Positions 30,720 to 41,050 are shown, numbered from the stretch's first letter. The stretch: 64,000 nucleotides of DNA from Berghia stephanieae (GCA_034508935.3 CM067443.1:10336289-10400288); one strand, 5' to 3'. A program made the numbers and translations. The notes: generated by a model not told the origin, from the sequence alone.

Positions 30720-30790
30720 CTATTTCGTGTTTCCTTGAAAAAGGCCAAAGGCCGAAACGTCGTTTGTGTTGTGTTGTTTTTTTTTGTTGT
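30667..30790 (+). repeat. (TA)n followed by Penelope-like tail motif
   Basis: (TA)n to 30,722, then ttccttgaaaaaggcc, aaaggccgaaacgtcgtttg and a T-rich run. ttgaaaaAGGCC-aaa-GGCCgaaacg is the stem plus GAAACG pattern also found near 60,630 and in PAL3. Assignment to Penelope-like elements is from remembered family habit only. Confidence 0.45.
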
Positions 30791-30936
30791 ATATGAGTCA
30801 CATTTACTCACTTTATCTTTCTCTCCATTCTATTTTGTTAACTTAGTTTGCGGTTGTTTATATTTTTGTTTTCGTCACATTTTCTAATATGAGAAGCAGG
30901 TGGAGCTGCACTGATTGAACTAATTATTAAAAAGTA

Positions 30937-31078
30937 CTCCTTCTGAGTCATTAGGCCCATAGAGTCAGCGTTTATCCCTTTTTTGAAGGGTGAAAAGCAC
31001 AATAGCAATTGCTTGCTACCCTTGTGTTAGGACGCTATGAAAACTACTTTCCTCCAGATCTATAGGACCCAGCTTTTG
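30937..31078 (-). mobile_element. SINE-B copy 8, head lost
   Basis: Tail and body only (ccttctgagtcattaggccc; tttcctccagatctatagg), strongly diverged, so probably old. Confidence 0.72.
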
Positions 31079-31516
31079 ATTAAATACCATTAAATAGATA
31101 ATAAAAAATACAGACCAAGATAAAAGCAAAATATTAGACTACAACAAAAAATCCTTGACAAATTTTTGTTTCCAGAGCAATTTAAAATTTCATAAAGATA
31201 AAATGAAACGTGTCAGAAATTTCCTTTTTTGCATAAAGAAGCTAAAATTAACTCCGTGAAAGAATAGGGAATACAGGAACAATGAACCACAAATAGGCTG
31301 AAACTTGAGAGTTTAATTAATTTTTTTTTACTGACAAGGAAACAATGAAGAAAGAAACAATGGAGACGGAAACAATTGAACAGCTAAAAATGACGCCATT
31401 ATAAATATTAATTGACACCATCATGTTGTTAGAAGTAGCATTGGGACTTCCTCTATATTCGGATTTATTTTTTGTTTCGTGCTAATAATGATAATGGTTT
31501 TGTTCGTGTTAATGTT

Positions 31517-31777
31517 TTACCAGTTAACTGTCGCCCTCTGGAAAGAAAAACTCGTATTTAAAAATTTGGCCAGAAAACTTGTCCTTCAAATATCGATTGA
31601 TTTAAATAACCCCCCATCTTGGCAAAACCTCTCAAACCTGGGACTTATTGAAGACTTCGAAAAGTCCTAGTCTTGAAGTGTTTGACATGATGAGGTCATA
31701 AAATCGATCATATTTGAAGGACAGTTTTCTGGCCAAATTTTTAAATATGAGTTTGTCTAGAATACGGCAGTTAACAA
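31517..31777. mobile_element. PAL1 copy with both arms and termini
   Basis: Terminus ccagttaactgtcgccctct, left arm, centre ttattgaagacttcgaaaag, right arm gatcatatttgaaggacag, terminus gaatacggcagttaac. More diverged than the 12.4-kb copy, and the stem is broken by several mismatches. Confidence 0.78.
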
Positions 31778-31789
31778 ACAAAAGAGCAG

Positions 31790-32040
31790 TATCGTGTACT
31801 TTTAAATATCAAGAATAATTAACCACTTGATACCAATTAAATATTTATAATATCTTTTAGAAACATGGAACTGAAGAAGAGGTTACTTTACTTTTTTGTC
31901 AAGACAATAGAGATTAAATCTTTTGTGCCAGACCTCACCCCCGCCTTAATTTTTGTATAAGTACTCGCATTTACATATATGTGCATATATGTATAATAAG
32001 CGCTTCCGAGCACTTTCGGTGGTAAGGGGTGCTAAAGAAA
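31790..32040. other. No recognisable feature
   Basis: Short unique stretch before (ATT)n. Confidence 0.3.
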
Positions 32041-32045
32041 TTACG

Positions 32046-32055
32046 ATTATTATTA

Positions 32056-32109
<54 letters not shown>

Positions 32110-32172
32110 TATTATATTATTATTATTATTATTTATTATTATTATTATTATATTATTATATATTATCATTAT
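32046..32172. repeat. (ATT)n microsatellite
   Basis: About 40 units with tata breaks. Confidence 0.95.
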
Positions 32173-32269
32173 TTTTACAACTTTTCAATATATGAAAAGG
32201 CGTTTGGAAAACAATGCCAAACAAAGCAAATGAAGAATGCAAGAAAATTCCATCCTAAATAAATAATAA

Positions 32270-32432
32270 ACCTGTCTCAACTAGGAATTGAACCGTAGCC
32301 CAAATAGTTGCCCGCTTCAATTGGGGATCGAACGCCAGCCCAAATCTCAGACTGCCTCATGGTCTGAGGTTCGATCCCCTGTCATGGCAGGCTGATTTTT
32401 GGGATGTTGTTTTTGTAATTCTATTTTTCTTT
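32270..32432 (+). mobile_element. SINE-E copy 4
   Basis: Repeated head parts (ggaattgaaccgtagccc; ggggatcgaacgccagccc) followed by ctgaggttcgatcccctgtc, then gctgatttttgggatgttg. As at 10.5 kb, head units are reiterated and partly inverted. Confidence 0.55.
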
Positions 32433-32433
32433 C

Positions 32434-32702
32434 TGCGCGTATTATGTGGTCTTGTGGTATGACACTCACTCGCTTTCGGATCGGAAGTGAAAAAAAGCTC
32501 TTTACTCACATTCTCTCACCGTAATCAGGTGCAAAATGAGTAACTGACCATTAAAAACATTGCTCTGTCCGAAGAATATATTGTAATATAGCATAAAAGC
32601 GTCTAATCTCATTCTTCATGTTACGTGTTGCTGTTAGCCAGGGACCCCTTGTAAAGCGCTTTTGAGCACGTTTAGTCTATATCGCGCTATATAAAAGTTC
32701 AG
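32434..32702 (+). mobile_element. SINE-A copy 15, B box deleted
   Basis: Starts directly at the end of SINE-E. It lacks about 40 bp around the B box (ggatcggaagtgaaaaaaag). Confidence 0.85.
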
Positions 32703-32704
32703 TT

Positions 32705-33070
32705 TTAAAAAATAACTTAAGACGAACAATGCACAGTCGCAAATTCCTAATGAATAAAAAGATCCTAAGTTAATCAGTCTTTACCAATGAATTGTTCATA
32801 CTTGTGTTCTTTATTTTGGCACAAATAATATGCGGTGAAAGGAAATACAGAACAAATCATGCAAAATCTTTAGTTTTCTGTCATTATATCCTGATGTATA
32901 ACATCAATGTCAAATTATGATTGAATTTTTTTTAACGATAAAGACGTTATGATTTTCGATCATATTTAAAAAGATTATATCATGTTTCATAATATAATTT
33001 ATGTTATGCACTAGCTGACACTGAAAATTCCTGTACAATAATCTTATGATGACAATTCTGAAGTCATCTG
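32705..33070. other. No recognisable feature
   Basis: AT-rich, apparently unique. Confidence 0.35.
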
Positions 33071-33077
33071 GAAAAAC

Positions 33078-33618
33078 AGAATTTTAAAAATATTTTGGCC
33101 AGAAAACTCGTCCTGCAAATATCGATCGATAAAAATGACCAAAATAATAATAAAAAAACTCCAAGCCTGGGACTTCACGAAAGTGCTTGGAGTCCCCAGT
33201 TTTAAAAATAATTGAGCTTTATATAGCGCAATATCCACTAAATGTGCTCAAAACCCTTTACAAGGGGTCCCTGGTCAACAGCAATATTTAACATGTAGGA
33301 CGGGACATGCCGCCTATTAGGCGATATTACAATTTTTCGGACAAAGACAACGCTGTTAACGGCCAGGTACTCATTTTACACCTGAGTACGGTGAGAGAAT
33401 GTGAGTAAAGAGCCCTTTCCGAGGACTCAACTATGCGCCGAGCGCGAGGCTCGGACCCGGGACCTTCCGATCCGAAAGCGAGTGTCATACCACAAGAACA
33501 CATAGCCGCAAAAGAGATTTTGACAAGATAAGAGTTAATTGAATCGATCGATATTTAAGCGACGAGTTTTCTGGTCAAAATTATAAATACGTTTTATTTT
33601 CTCCAGACTACGGTAGTA
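33078..33618. mobile_element. PAL1 copy split by SINE-A copy 16
   Basis: Left part 33,078-33,210 (ttttggccagaaaactcgtc; cctgggacttcacgaaagtg) and right part 33,512-33,618 (tcgatcgatatttaagcgac; gactacggtagta) make one palindrome with the SINE near its centre. Confidence 0.8.
33212..33510 (-). mobile_element. SINE-A copy 16, inside PAL1
   Basis: Full length. The head has an extra gc (gagcgcgaggctcgg). Inserted at the loop region of PAL1. Confidence 0.9.
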
Positions 33619-33668
33619 TGAGCCATTTACTCCCTTAATCACTGGATTTCATATTTCAATTATAAGAC

Positions 33669-34160
33669 TGGTTTTCCAAAACTCCCCAACTCCGTTTTTC
33701 CCATTTTGAGATATTAATGAGGATAATTTCCCCTAAAATTTCTCATTCGGTCTATTATTTTATCATAATATTTAAATTTCTAATTCACAAAAAATATAGG
33801 GGAATTATTGTGCCATTTGATGCTTAACTCTCTCCTTACCAGTTATTTTCATAATTTTACCCTAAACTTCATACAAACCCAACACAAAAATATATTTTTC
33901 AAACAGAATAGTAATGAGTATATTCTATATTTTGTTCAGAAAAACCTTATCTGTAACAGTGTCAAGCTTGTATAGCTATAACTATATCAAAATGAAATCA
34001 GAATAAGAAAATGTTGGTTGCATCGTAACAAATGTGAAAATTTTTCCTATAGGTGGTAAGGAGAGGTTTAAGAATAAACTTTACGTTTCAATTTATTTTT
34101 CTCATGGATGGAAAATGGAAAGGAATTAGAAAAATCGACTTAATGAGTTTTGGAAAACCA
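33669..34160. mobile_element. Element H copy 1, split by CCCT MITE
   Basis: Ends tggttttccaaaact and agttttggaaaacca are perfect 15-bp inverted repeats. Inside: cccctaaaatttctcattcg, aattattgtgccatttgatg and tttcaatttatttttctcat. A second copy, split by the L2 LINE, is at 48,650-50,604. No coding. Confidence 0.78.
33827..34067 (-). mobile_element. CCCT MITE copy 4, inside H
   Basis: TTAA at 33,823-33,826 and 34,068-34,071. Ends ctctctccttacc and ggtggtaaggagagg. Both sides of the host element are recognisable. Confidence 0.82.
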
Positions 34161-34164
34161 GCGT

Positions 34165-34448
34165 CACTCGAGGCGATAGAACGTGCTGGATAGATAATTT
34201 ATGTGTTTTGAAATATAATAGACCAATTTCAGTTGTCTTTATATTTTTATCGTCCATTTCTACGAATCATAAAAGAAGTCATTTTACTCTATGGACTTTA
34301 TTCTCCAGACATTAAACGAAATATCATTCACGCTTTATGGGGTTAAGAAGATGTTACGCTCATAACTTTTTTGCATTATTTGTTCCATTAACTATGTAGT
34401 GTCTCCAGCCCAGATACGAATTCATTTGGTGAGTTTTGAAGGGAAAAA
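34165..34448. other. No recognisable feature
   Basis: Apparently unique. Confidence 0.3.
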
Positions 34449-34450
34449 AT

Positions 34451-34709
34451 GCGGTCTAGTGGTTTGATGCCCGCCTTCGGATAGGAAGGTCCTGGGTTCG
34501 AGTACCGCTCTGAGCGGCGTACAGTTGAGTCCTCTCAACATGGCCGTTAACAGCGTTGTCTCTGTCGGAAAAAATAGTATTGTAATATCGCCTAAGAGGC
34601 GTCATGTCTCGTTACACAGGTTAAGTGTTGCTGTTGGATTGAGACTAGGAATCTCTTGTAAAGCGACTTTGAGCACGTTTATTGGATATTGCGCTTTATG
34701 AAAGCTCAA
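34451..34709 (+). mobile_element. SINE-A copy 17
   Basis: Body shortened (about 50 bp lost after tgagtcctc). The A box tggtctagtgg-like and the B box gggttcgagta are kept. Confidence 0.85.
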
Positions 34710-34795
34710 GAATTACATGCCAACAGACCTTGAGATGGTGGTAATAGTAGAGGTGATAACGGCGACGAATACGACGATGATGATTATGATATAAT

Positions 34796-34828
34796 ACTAC
34801 TGCTACTACCGCTATTGCTACGGCTGCT

Positions 34829-34870
<42 letters not shown>

Positions 34871-35500
34871 TACTACTACTCACCTACTACTACTACTACT
34901 ACTACACTACTACTACTACTACTACTACTACTAACTACTACTACTATACTACTACTACACTACTACTAACTACTACCTACTACTACTACTACTACTATAC
35001 TACATACTACTATACTACTCTACTATACTACTCACTACTACTACTACTACTACTACTACATACTACTACTACATACTACTACTAACTACTACTAACTACT
35101 AACTACTATACTATAACTAACTACTACATAACTAACTAACTATACTACTACACTAACTAACTATACTATACTAACTAACTAACTAACTAATACTATAACA
35201 TAACTAATACTACTACATACTACTACATACTACTACTACTACTACTACTATACTACAATACTACTAACTACTACTACACTACTACTACACTACACTACTA
35301 CTACTACATACTACTACTACTACTACTACTACTACTAACTACTACTACTAACTACTACACTACTACTACTACTATAATACTAATAACTATATAATAATAA
35401 TAATATATATAATAATAAATAATAACTATACTACACTACTACTATAACTACTACTACTACTAATACTACTAACTACTACTAATAAATCTACTACTATATA
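34796..35500. repeat. Degraded (ACT)n field, about 700 bp
   Basis: ACT units with very frequent one-base insertions and losses (actaactaact, atactat). The density of indels is much higher than in the arrays at 21 and 26 kb. Confidence 0.92.
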
Positions 35501-35574
35501 TATATAACAATACTATACATACTATATTAGGTTGTGTGTTTATTCTGGTTTGTATTATGACTACACATTACTAC

Positions 35575-35700
35575 GACGACAAGACGACGACGACGACGAT
35601 ATATATATGATGATGATGATGATGATGATGAAATATGATGATGATATGATGACTGATATATATGATTGTAATGATGATTATGATGATATATAATATATTA
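35575..35700. repeat. (ACG)n and (ATG)n, left copy
   Basis: Matches the block at 36,284-36,400 in order of units. Confidence 0.88.
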
Positions 35701-36040
35701 CTTTTGCTATACATAATATCACAATATCTATAACATTACACAATAAAAATCCGACATCTTTATGTACACACGTACTCTTTTTTCTCATAATCATGATTTC
35801 GATAACACACAAACAAAACTGTCAAACTTCGTTCAATATTAAAAATCAAATTCATTGCCGATAAAACTACTCGACAATTTCCTCTACCATATAAGTCAAT
35901 AATTCACTATTGCTTTTACTAATGGCTAGAATTAAAGACCGCAACTTAATACTTGTTAGTGATAGTTCACTACGAGTTAACTCCAACACTGACAGGCTTG
36001 ACAATCACTGACTACAAAATGCATACACGCTATGTTCTTT
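35700..36040. repeat. Direct duplication, left copy (see 36,405-36,755)
   Basis: Shared unique text includes cgacatctttatgt, gtcaaacttcgttcaatatt, ctcgacaatttcctct and gaattaaagaccgcaac. The two copies differ almost only by single-base gains and losses. Confidence 0.85.
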
Positions 36041-36053
36041 TTTTTTTTTACTA

Positions 36054-36075
36054 TACAACTACTACTTCTACTACG

Positions 36076-36126
<51 letters not shown>

Positions 36127-36332
36127 GCTACTACTACTACTTCTACTACTACTACTACTACTAATAATAATGATAATAATAATAACAATAATGATACTAA
36201 TGAAAATAATAATCATAATAATAATAATGATGATGGTTGAGGTGGTGGTGGTGTCGGTGTTCTGGTGTTGGTAGTGTTGACTACCATTACGACGACGACG
36301 ACGACGACGAAGACGACGACGACGACGACGAC

Positions 36333-36371
<39 letters not shown>

Positions 36372-36400
36372 CATTTTGATGATGATGATGATGATAATAT
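36054..36400. repeat. (ACT)n, (AAT)n, (ACG)n and (ATG)n run
   Basis: ACT array 36,054-36,165, AAT-like to 36,235, then ACG and ATG to 36,400. Confidence 0.92.
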
Positions 36401-36404
36401 ATTT

Positions 36405-36755
36405 ATTTTGCTATAATAATATCACAATATGATAGACACAAAACAATCCGACATCTTTTATGTCATACGTCTTTTTTTTTCTCATGGATCATGGATTTTC
36501 GATAACAGCACAAACAAAATGTCAAACTTCGTTCAATATTGAAAAATCAAATGTCATTGGCGGATAAAACTGCTCGACAATTTCCTCTCACCAGATAAAG
36601 TCAATAAATTTCCATTGCTGTTTCTAATGGCAGAATTAAAGACCGCAACGTTAATACTCTGTTAGGGAAGTAGTCATTATCGGAGTTAATCCAATCACTG
36701 ACGAGGGGGCTTGAAATCACGTGACACAAAATCGCATCACGACTAGTGTTCTTTT
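36405..36755. repeat. Direct duplication, right copy
   Basis: Repeats 35,700-36,040 at an offset of about 715 bp. Confidence 0.85.
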
Positions 36756-36814
36756 TTTAAAAAACTTCCATTTCTAATTCGTTCAAATAGAAATTGGAGA
36801 ATTCTTGATGTTAA

Positions 36815-37042
36815 CTCTATCCTTACCGATCATTTTCAGAATTTACCCAAAATGGCAGGCTTACCCAGCAGAAAAAAATTGTTTTTAAAAAACAACCTCA
36901 AACAATCTCTCTACAAAACAACTTTATGTTTTTATTATTTAAACAAAGATCATTGTGTTGTACAAAATAAATCTGAATAAGAAAAAATGTATATTGTGTC
37001 GCAACAAATGTGACGATTTTGTTGTAGGTGGTAAGGAGAGGG
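36815..37042 (-). mobile_element. CCCT MITE copy 5, TTAA on both sides
   Basis: TTAA at 36,811-36,814 and 37,043-37,046. Termini ctctatccttacc and ggtaaggagaggg. The right TTAA also opens the next PAL1 copy. Confidence 0.85.
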
Positions 37043-37046
37043 TTAA

Positions 37047-37290
37047 CCAGCTAACTGTTGGTCTCCAGAAAAGACCGTATTTAACACGTGCCCAGAAAAC
37101 TCGTCCTTTCAAAGTCGAATCGATTTAAATAACACTTATATTGGTAAAAAAAAACTTCAACCCTGGACTGAAAGACCTCGCTTGGTCCCAGGTTTGAGAA
37201 CTTTTGCCAAGATGAGGGTCATTAGAATCGATCGATATTTGAAGGACGAGTTTTCTGGCCATTTTATTTTTGGATACTCGACTTTCCTGA
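37047..37290. mobile_element. PAL1 copy, adjacent to CCCT MITE
   Basis: Terminus ccagctaactgttggtctcc directly after the shared TTAA. Both arms present. The right terminus (ctcgactttcctgagc) is cut by SINE-A copy 18. Confidence 0.78.
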
Positions 37291-37588
37291 GCTTGAGCTT
37301 TTATATAGCGCGATATTCACTCAATGTGCTCAAGGCGCTTTACAGGGGATCTCTGACTAACGCGACAGTAACATGTAAACGAGACTTGACGCCTGTTAGG
37401 CGACATTACAATTTTTTTCCGACATAGACAACGCTGTTAACTGTCAGCTAATCATTTTACACCTCATTACGTGAGAGAATGTGAGTAAAGAGTCTTTTCC
37501 AAGGACACAACTGATGCGCCGAGCGAGGCTCGAACTCAGAACCTTCCAATCCGAAGGAGATTGTCATACCACAAGATGACATTGTCCG
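37291..37588 (-). mobile_element. SINE-A copy 18, at PAL1 end
   Basis: Full length, intact B box (ggctcgaactcagaacc on +). Confidence 0.88.
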
Positions 37589-37599
37589 GGAGTTAGTTG

Positions 37600-38320
37600 G
37601 TTAAAAGATTGGTATTTGAAATATTTGATAAGGAAGTAAAACGCTAAAGATTGGATGTGAATTTTGTTTATTTCTTGGGGTTTTTTTTTCTAATTTTTTT
37701 TTTGGGGGGGGGGGGGGGGGGTGTTGTGGGTGGTAAATTGTTGGAGACATAAAAGTAGAGGAAAATGTTAGATACTTGTTAGTCTTCTTCTCTCTAGTTG
37801 TCCAGTTAAAATGTCACTGGTCTGAAAATATACAAGTTAGTCTAGTCAATGTCTTTAAAAGGGTCCAAGTTTTTGTGCGGCTTCCAATTTCTGATTGAAT
37901 TGACCGTAGGTATTCCTCGCAATGTAAAAATAATTAATTTACTGGCTACAGTTGTTTTAGTTACTATTATAGGACTGCTATTCAGAAGTGCTATTTCAAT
38001 GGGGTATAAATTCTTTTTTTTTTATTTGATATTATTGTCTCGGCCCTGTATATTAGGGTTTCCACGGGTTTTAAATACCGGCAAAACGCCATAATATTAT
38101 AAGGCTTCTATTATTTAAAGTAGAGAGCAAGCTGTCTTTTAACATTTTAGATATTTTTTTCATTGGATATTTCTGGATTGTGTGATTGACAAAATAAATG
38201 GTAAAAAGAAATTAGCTAAAATTGTCGAGACACTAGAAAGTTCTAACTCATCATAAAAATAACATAAGATTATACTTAATGGAAATGTAAGATGATGATT
38301 TGGAATTCTCATTTAAATGG
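37600..38320. other. Mostly unique sequence with a T/G run
   Basis: A T-rich then G-rich run (37,679-37,723). Nothing else was recognised. An 81-codon frame at 37,849 has a hydrophobic stretch but no known motif. Confidence 0.3.
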
Positions 38321-38327
38321 ACTTTAA

Positions 38328-38500
38328 CCAGTAAACAGTCGTCCTCTGGAAAGACTCGTATTTAAAAATTTGGCCAGAAAAACGACCTTCAAATATCGAT
38401 CAATATAAACGCCCTCATCTTGGCGAAGACTCTCAAACTTGGGATCTCGGGAAGTCCCATGTTTGAGAGGGTTTTTTTTGGCCAAGATGAAGGTCATTTA
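38328..38500. mobile_element. PAL1 copy, right terminus lost
   Basis: Terminus taaccagtaaacagtcgtcc, left arm, centre gggatctcgggaagtcccat, start of right arm tttgagagggttttttttgg. Confidence 0.72.
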
Positions 38501-38835
38501 AAGTCAATGGTGTTAAGTGACGCGCTAAAAATAACTCATTTCCATTAGGTAATCCTGTATTCTTCTTCCGTGACGAGTAATTATTTTCAGGTCTATAAAG
38601 CCATATGATTCCACCCTTCCTATTGGAAAAACCTATCATTTATTACTAAATACGTAATCGTTGAATGATTATTTGAACGCGTTAAATAAATTATTCAACA
38701 ATTTCAGAATATTTTCGCTAAATTTATTGGCTTAAAATAAGGTTTAAATCACAGCTGATTGCATATGAATACACATTCTTTTTATTTGGGTCAAACGTTT
38801 CATACTAGCAGACGAAGAAAAAAAAGTGTTTGAAA

Positions 38836-39079
38836 ATGACGAATCATTTGGAAGGGATCGACATTGAGGATATTTTGATTAATTTTGCACTGAGAAAAAG
38901 TCTTCGAAACCAAGTTATAGAACAATAAGGCCAAAAATTTTCTCAAACCAGAACGAAAACTGAAATATTTTGAGTCAATCGATCCAGTAGCTGTTCAAGA
39001 AATTCGTCAGCAAAAGACCAATGAAGTCTGGAAATCCCGATTGGCCCTGTATCTGACCGTAGCCATCGTTATGTTATAG
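38836..39079 (+). pseudogene. Unidentified coding-like island with one frame change
   Basis: From ATG 38,836 the frame reads MTNHLEGIDIEDILINFALR then KSLRNQVIEQ and stops at 38,926. The frame shifted by one continues from 38,924 as NKAKNFLKPERKLKYFESID, PVAVQEIRQQKTNEVWKSRL, ALYLTVAIVML to a stop at 39,077. The amino-acid mix is natural and the sequence is not low complexity, so it may be a decayed exon or transposon gene. No domain was recognised. Its last part overlaps the start of repeat M, which argues for caution. Confidence 0.25.
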
Positions 39080-39305
39080 CCTGCCACTGAAATCCAAAAG
39101 GACTGGCAGTTTGACGTCATTATTTGGTTTTTGCACAGCCCAGTGAGTTGTCGTTAGTAGAGCTCATGGAAACAAGTTATTTCATTGGTTGAACTATTGA
39201 ATACAACTCATGATTTGTTTTCTTTTGTGGCAAAAGACTGGCATTTTGACGTCATTTTTTGGTCAGTGTCAGGCCATACCTTTACGAAGGCCATGATCTG
39301 ACGCG
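39045..39305 (+). repeat. Repeat M copy 1
   Basis: cgtagccatcgttatgttat, aatccaaaaggactggcagt, ttgacgtcattatttggttt, then caactcatgatttgttttct and ttggtcagtgtcaggccat. Matches 42,330-42,820 in reverse. gacgtcat blocks recur about every 130 bp within it. Confidence 0.75.
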
Positions 39306-39324
39306 CATCTTCTGCTGCCTCCTC

Positions 39325-39365
39325 CCCCCCCCCCCCCCCCCCCACACACACACACGCATACACAC
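39325..39365. repeat. Poly-C and (CA)n
   Basis: 19 C then cacacaca. Confidence 0.9.
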
Positions 39366-39369
39366 GATA

Positions 39370-40095
39370 ATGAAAATTACCGGTCACACAGGCACATCAA
39401 GCCTTAAACACTATGATAATCAATTTGATCTGCAGGAAGATAATAATATAAGTTCTATTCCAAAAACAACTTAGCATCATGCCAGGTTCAATGCCTAATG
39501 ATGCCAACCGTACAATTACAGTCTGACTCAACTTCAAAAGAGCTGTAAGTAGTGTCTATGAACGGTCGTGTTGACCTACTTCAAAGGGAATCTGCGTTTA
39601 GCAACGAATGTTTCAAGGCTCAACTTTTCATAAATGTACCTTTAATTTTTATTGAATGTTATCAATAATCCACGGTTCCGTAAGTAATCGAAAATCAACA
39701 AAATCCAACGAATAAACACAGCAGCAAAGAAAACGGCTTACGTGCAACAACACACGTACAACTACAATGCAGAGATTTATTTAGTGTCACAACGAACTGT
39801 CGTGTTGACCTAATTCAAAAGAAGTCTGGGATTACTGTTGGAGTATTTCAATTCTAAATTAAAAGTTGATTGATTTCAATACATTAAAGGAAACGCTTTA
39901 CTTATTTTTATATGAAAATCATTTGCTTCTTTCTATTGACAAACGAATCAAATTATCTTTGTAATAATGAAATGTTTGGATTCCGTGATGTCGATATCAT
40001 GCATGCAGGGGTCGGTCGATTGAGAGGTCGGCGAAAGGGAGAAAATTGTGCACCTAGATTTCACGCATAGTAGCAAATAATCTGAACCCAAGTTA
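39370..40095. other. Mostly unique; one faint direct repeat
   Basis: tcgtgttgacctacttcaaa (near 39,567) resembles tcgtgttgacctaattcaaa (near 39,803), about 236 bp apart, each with some flank similarity. No gene. Confidence 0.4.
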
Positions 40096-40105
40096 GAGTC
40101 TTTTA

Positions 40106-40322
40106 ATCTTCTTCTTCTTCTTCTTCTTCTTCTTCTTCTTCTTCTTCTTCTTCTTCTTCTTCTTCTTCTTCTTCTCCTTTCTTCTTCTTCTTCTTCTTCT
40201 TCTTCTTCTTCTTCTTCTTCTTCTTCTTCTTCTTCTTCTTCTTCTCCTTTCTTCTTCTTCTTCTTCTTCTTCTTCTTCTTCTTCTTCTTCTTCTTCTTCT
40301 TCTTCTTCTTCTTCTTCTTCTC
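40106..40322. repeat. (CTT)n with two ctcc breaks
   Basis: About 70 CTT units. Two identical ctcctttc interruptions about 75 bp apart show block duplication. Poly-Glu, -Arg and -Lys frames here are artefacts. Confidence 0.95.
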
Positions 40323-40342
40323 CATTCAGCTTATCACGTATT

Positions 40343-40960
40343 CTGCAGGGTTGCCATCGTGAAAGCCACAACTGCGTGAATATCGGTTAAACATGTTCAT
40401 CCAGGCCAGTTCTTTCATATCGTCCTTTATCCTATCCAAGTGTCAGTTCATGACATAATCAGTCGGAAGGTGAAACTTTTGGATTTGAATTTTTGTTGTT
40501 GCATTTTCTGTAAGAATAAGGAGCACCTCAGAGCTTTTTAATCTTTATTCGAAGTAAATCGACTTTTCATGAAGTTATGGTCAGATGCATGGTAAAGGTA
40601 TCCAGCAACTTTTCTCAAATTTCATACTTTTTCAACTTGACTAGCTGTAAAAAACATTTAGAAGTGAAATTAAGCTTTGATATTTCCGAAGAGGTACAAA
40701 AAGGGTTGACTTAATCATGTATAGCAAGAATTCATTTTGATTTTTAAATTTGATCTTCTAACTAAACTTGGCAATATCTCAGTTCAAACCTTTTCACCAT
40801 CCGGCTGATTATGTCATTCACTGTAACATTTAGTCTTCTGGCGCCCTCTCTTTCTTTCCAGCTGCAGAGTTGCCAAAATGAATGTCACATCTCGGTTAAA
40901 TGCATCATCTTCCGCTTGGCCCAGTTTCATACATAACGTCCTTTTCCCTTTCCAGCCATC
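40343..40960. repeat. Diverged 95-bp direct repeat flanking element L
   Basis: 40,343-40,440 (ctgcagggttgccatcgtga; atatcggttaaacatg; ttctttcatatcgtcctttat) resembles 40,863-40,960 (ctgcagagttgccaaaatga; tctcggttaaatgc; tttcatacataacgtccttt). Element L occupies the space between. Confidence 0.6.
40441..40833 (+). mobile_element. Element L copy 2
   Basis: Ends cagttcatgacataatcagt then cggaaggtgaaac, and atccggctgattatgtcatt then cactgtaac. About 390 bp. The middle (40,515-40,660) is absent from copy 1. Confidence 0.7.
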
Positions 40961-41050
40961 TCGTCTTCGGGCGTCCATTGTTTTCTCTTTCCCACTAATT
41001 GTATATCTAGTACATTCTTTCCCACGTATCTACTCCCTCTCTCGTCTCTC

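Larger units (their letters stand above)
29340..31400. repeat. Diverged segmental duplication
   Basis: 29,350-29,515 (cgtagaaaaattggcctg to aaagaaatatctaatggcat) recurs at 30,345-30,470. 29,740-30,035 (tttaaaatgtcatcaagata to acaatgaagacagaaat) recurs at 31,165-31,370. Order and orientation are kept, so two units of roughly 0.7-1 kb lie in tandem with independent insertions: GATAG in unit 1, and F, (TA)n and SINE-B pieces around unit 2. Confidence 0.75.

Noticed and set aside
37849-38094. 81-codon frame with hydrophobic stretches as a membrane protein
   Set aside because: AT-rich DNA gives Leu/Ile/Phe-rich chance frames; no supporting motif.
39948-40371. Minus-strand poly-Lys/Glu/Arg frames that could pass for a nuclear protein tail
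   Set aside because: (CTT)n array; the non-repeat end has no known motif.
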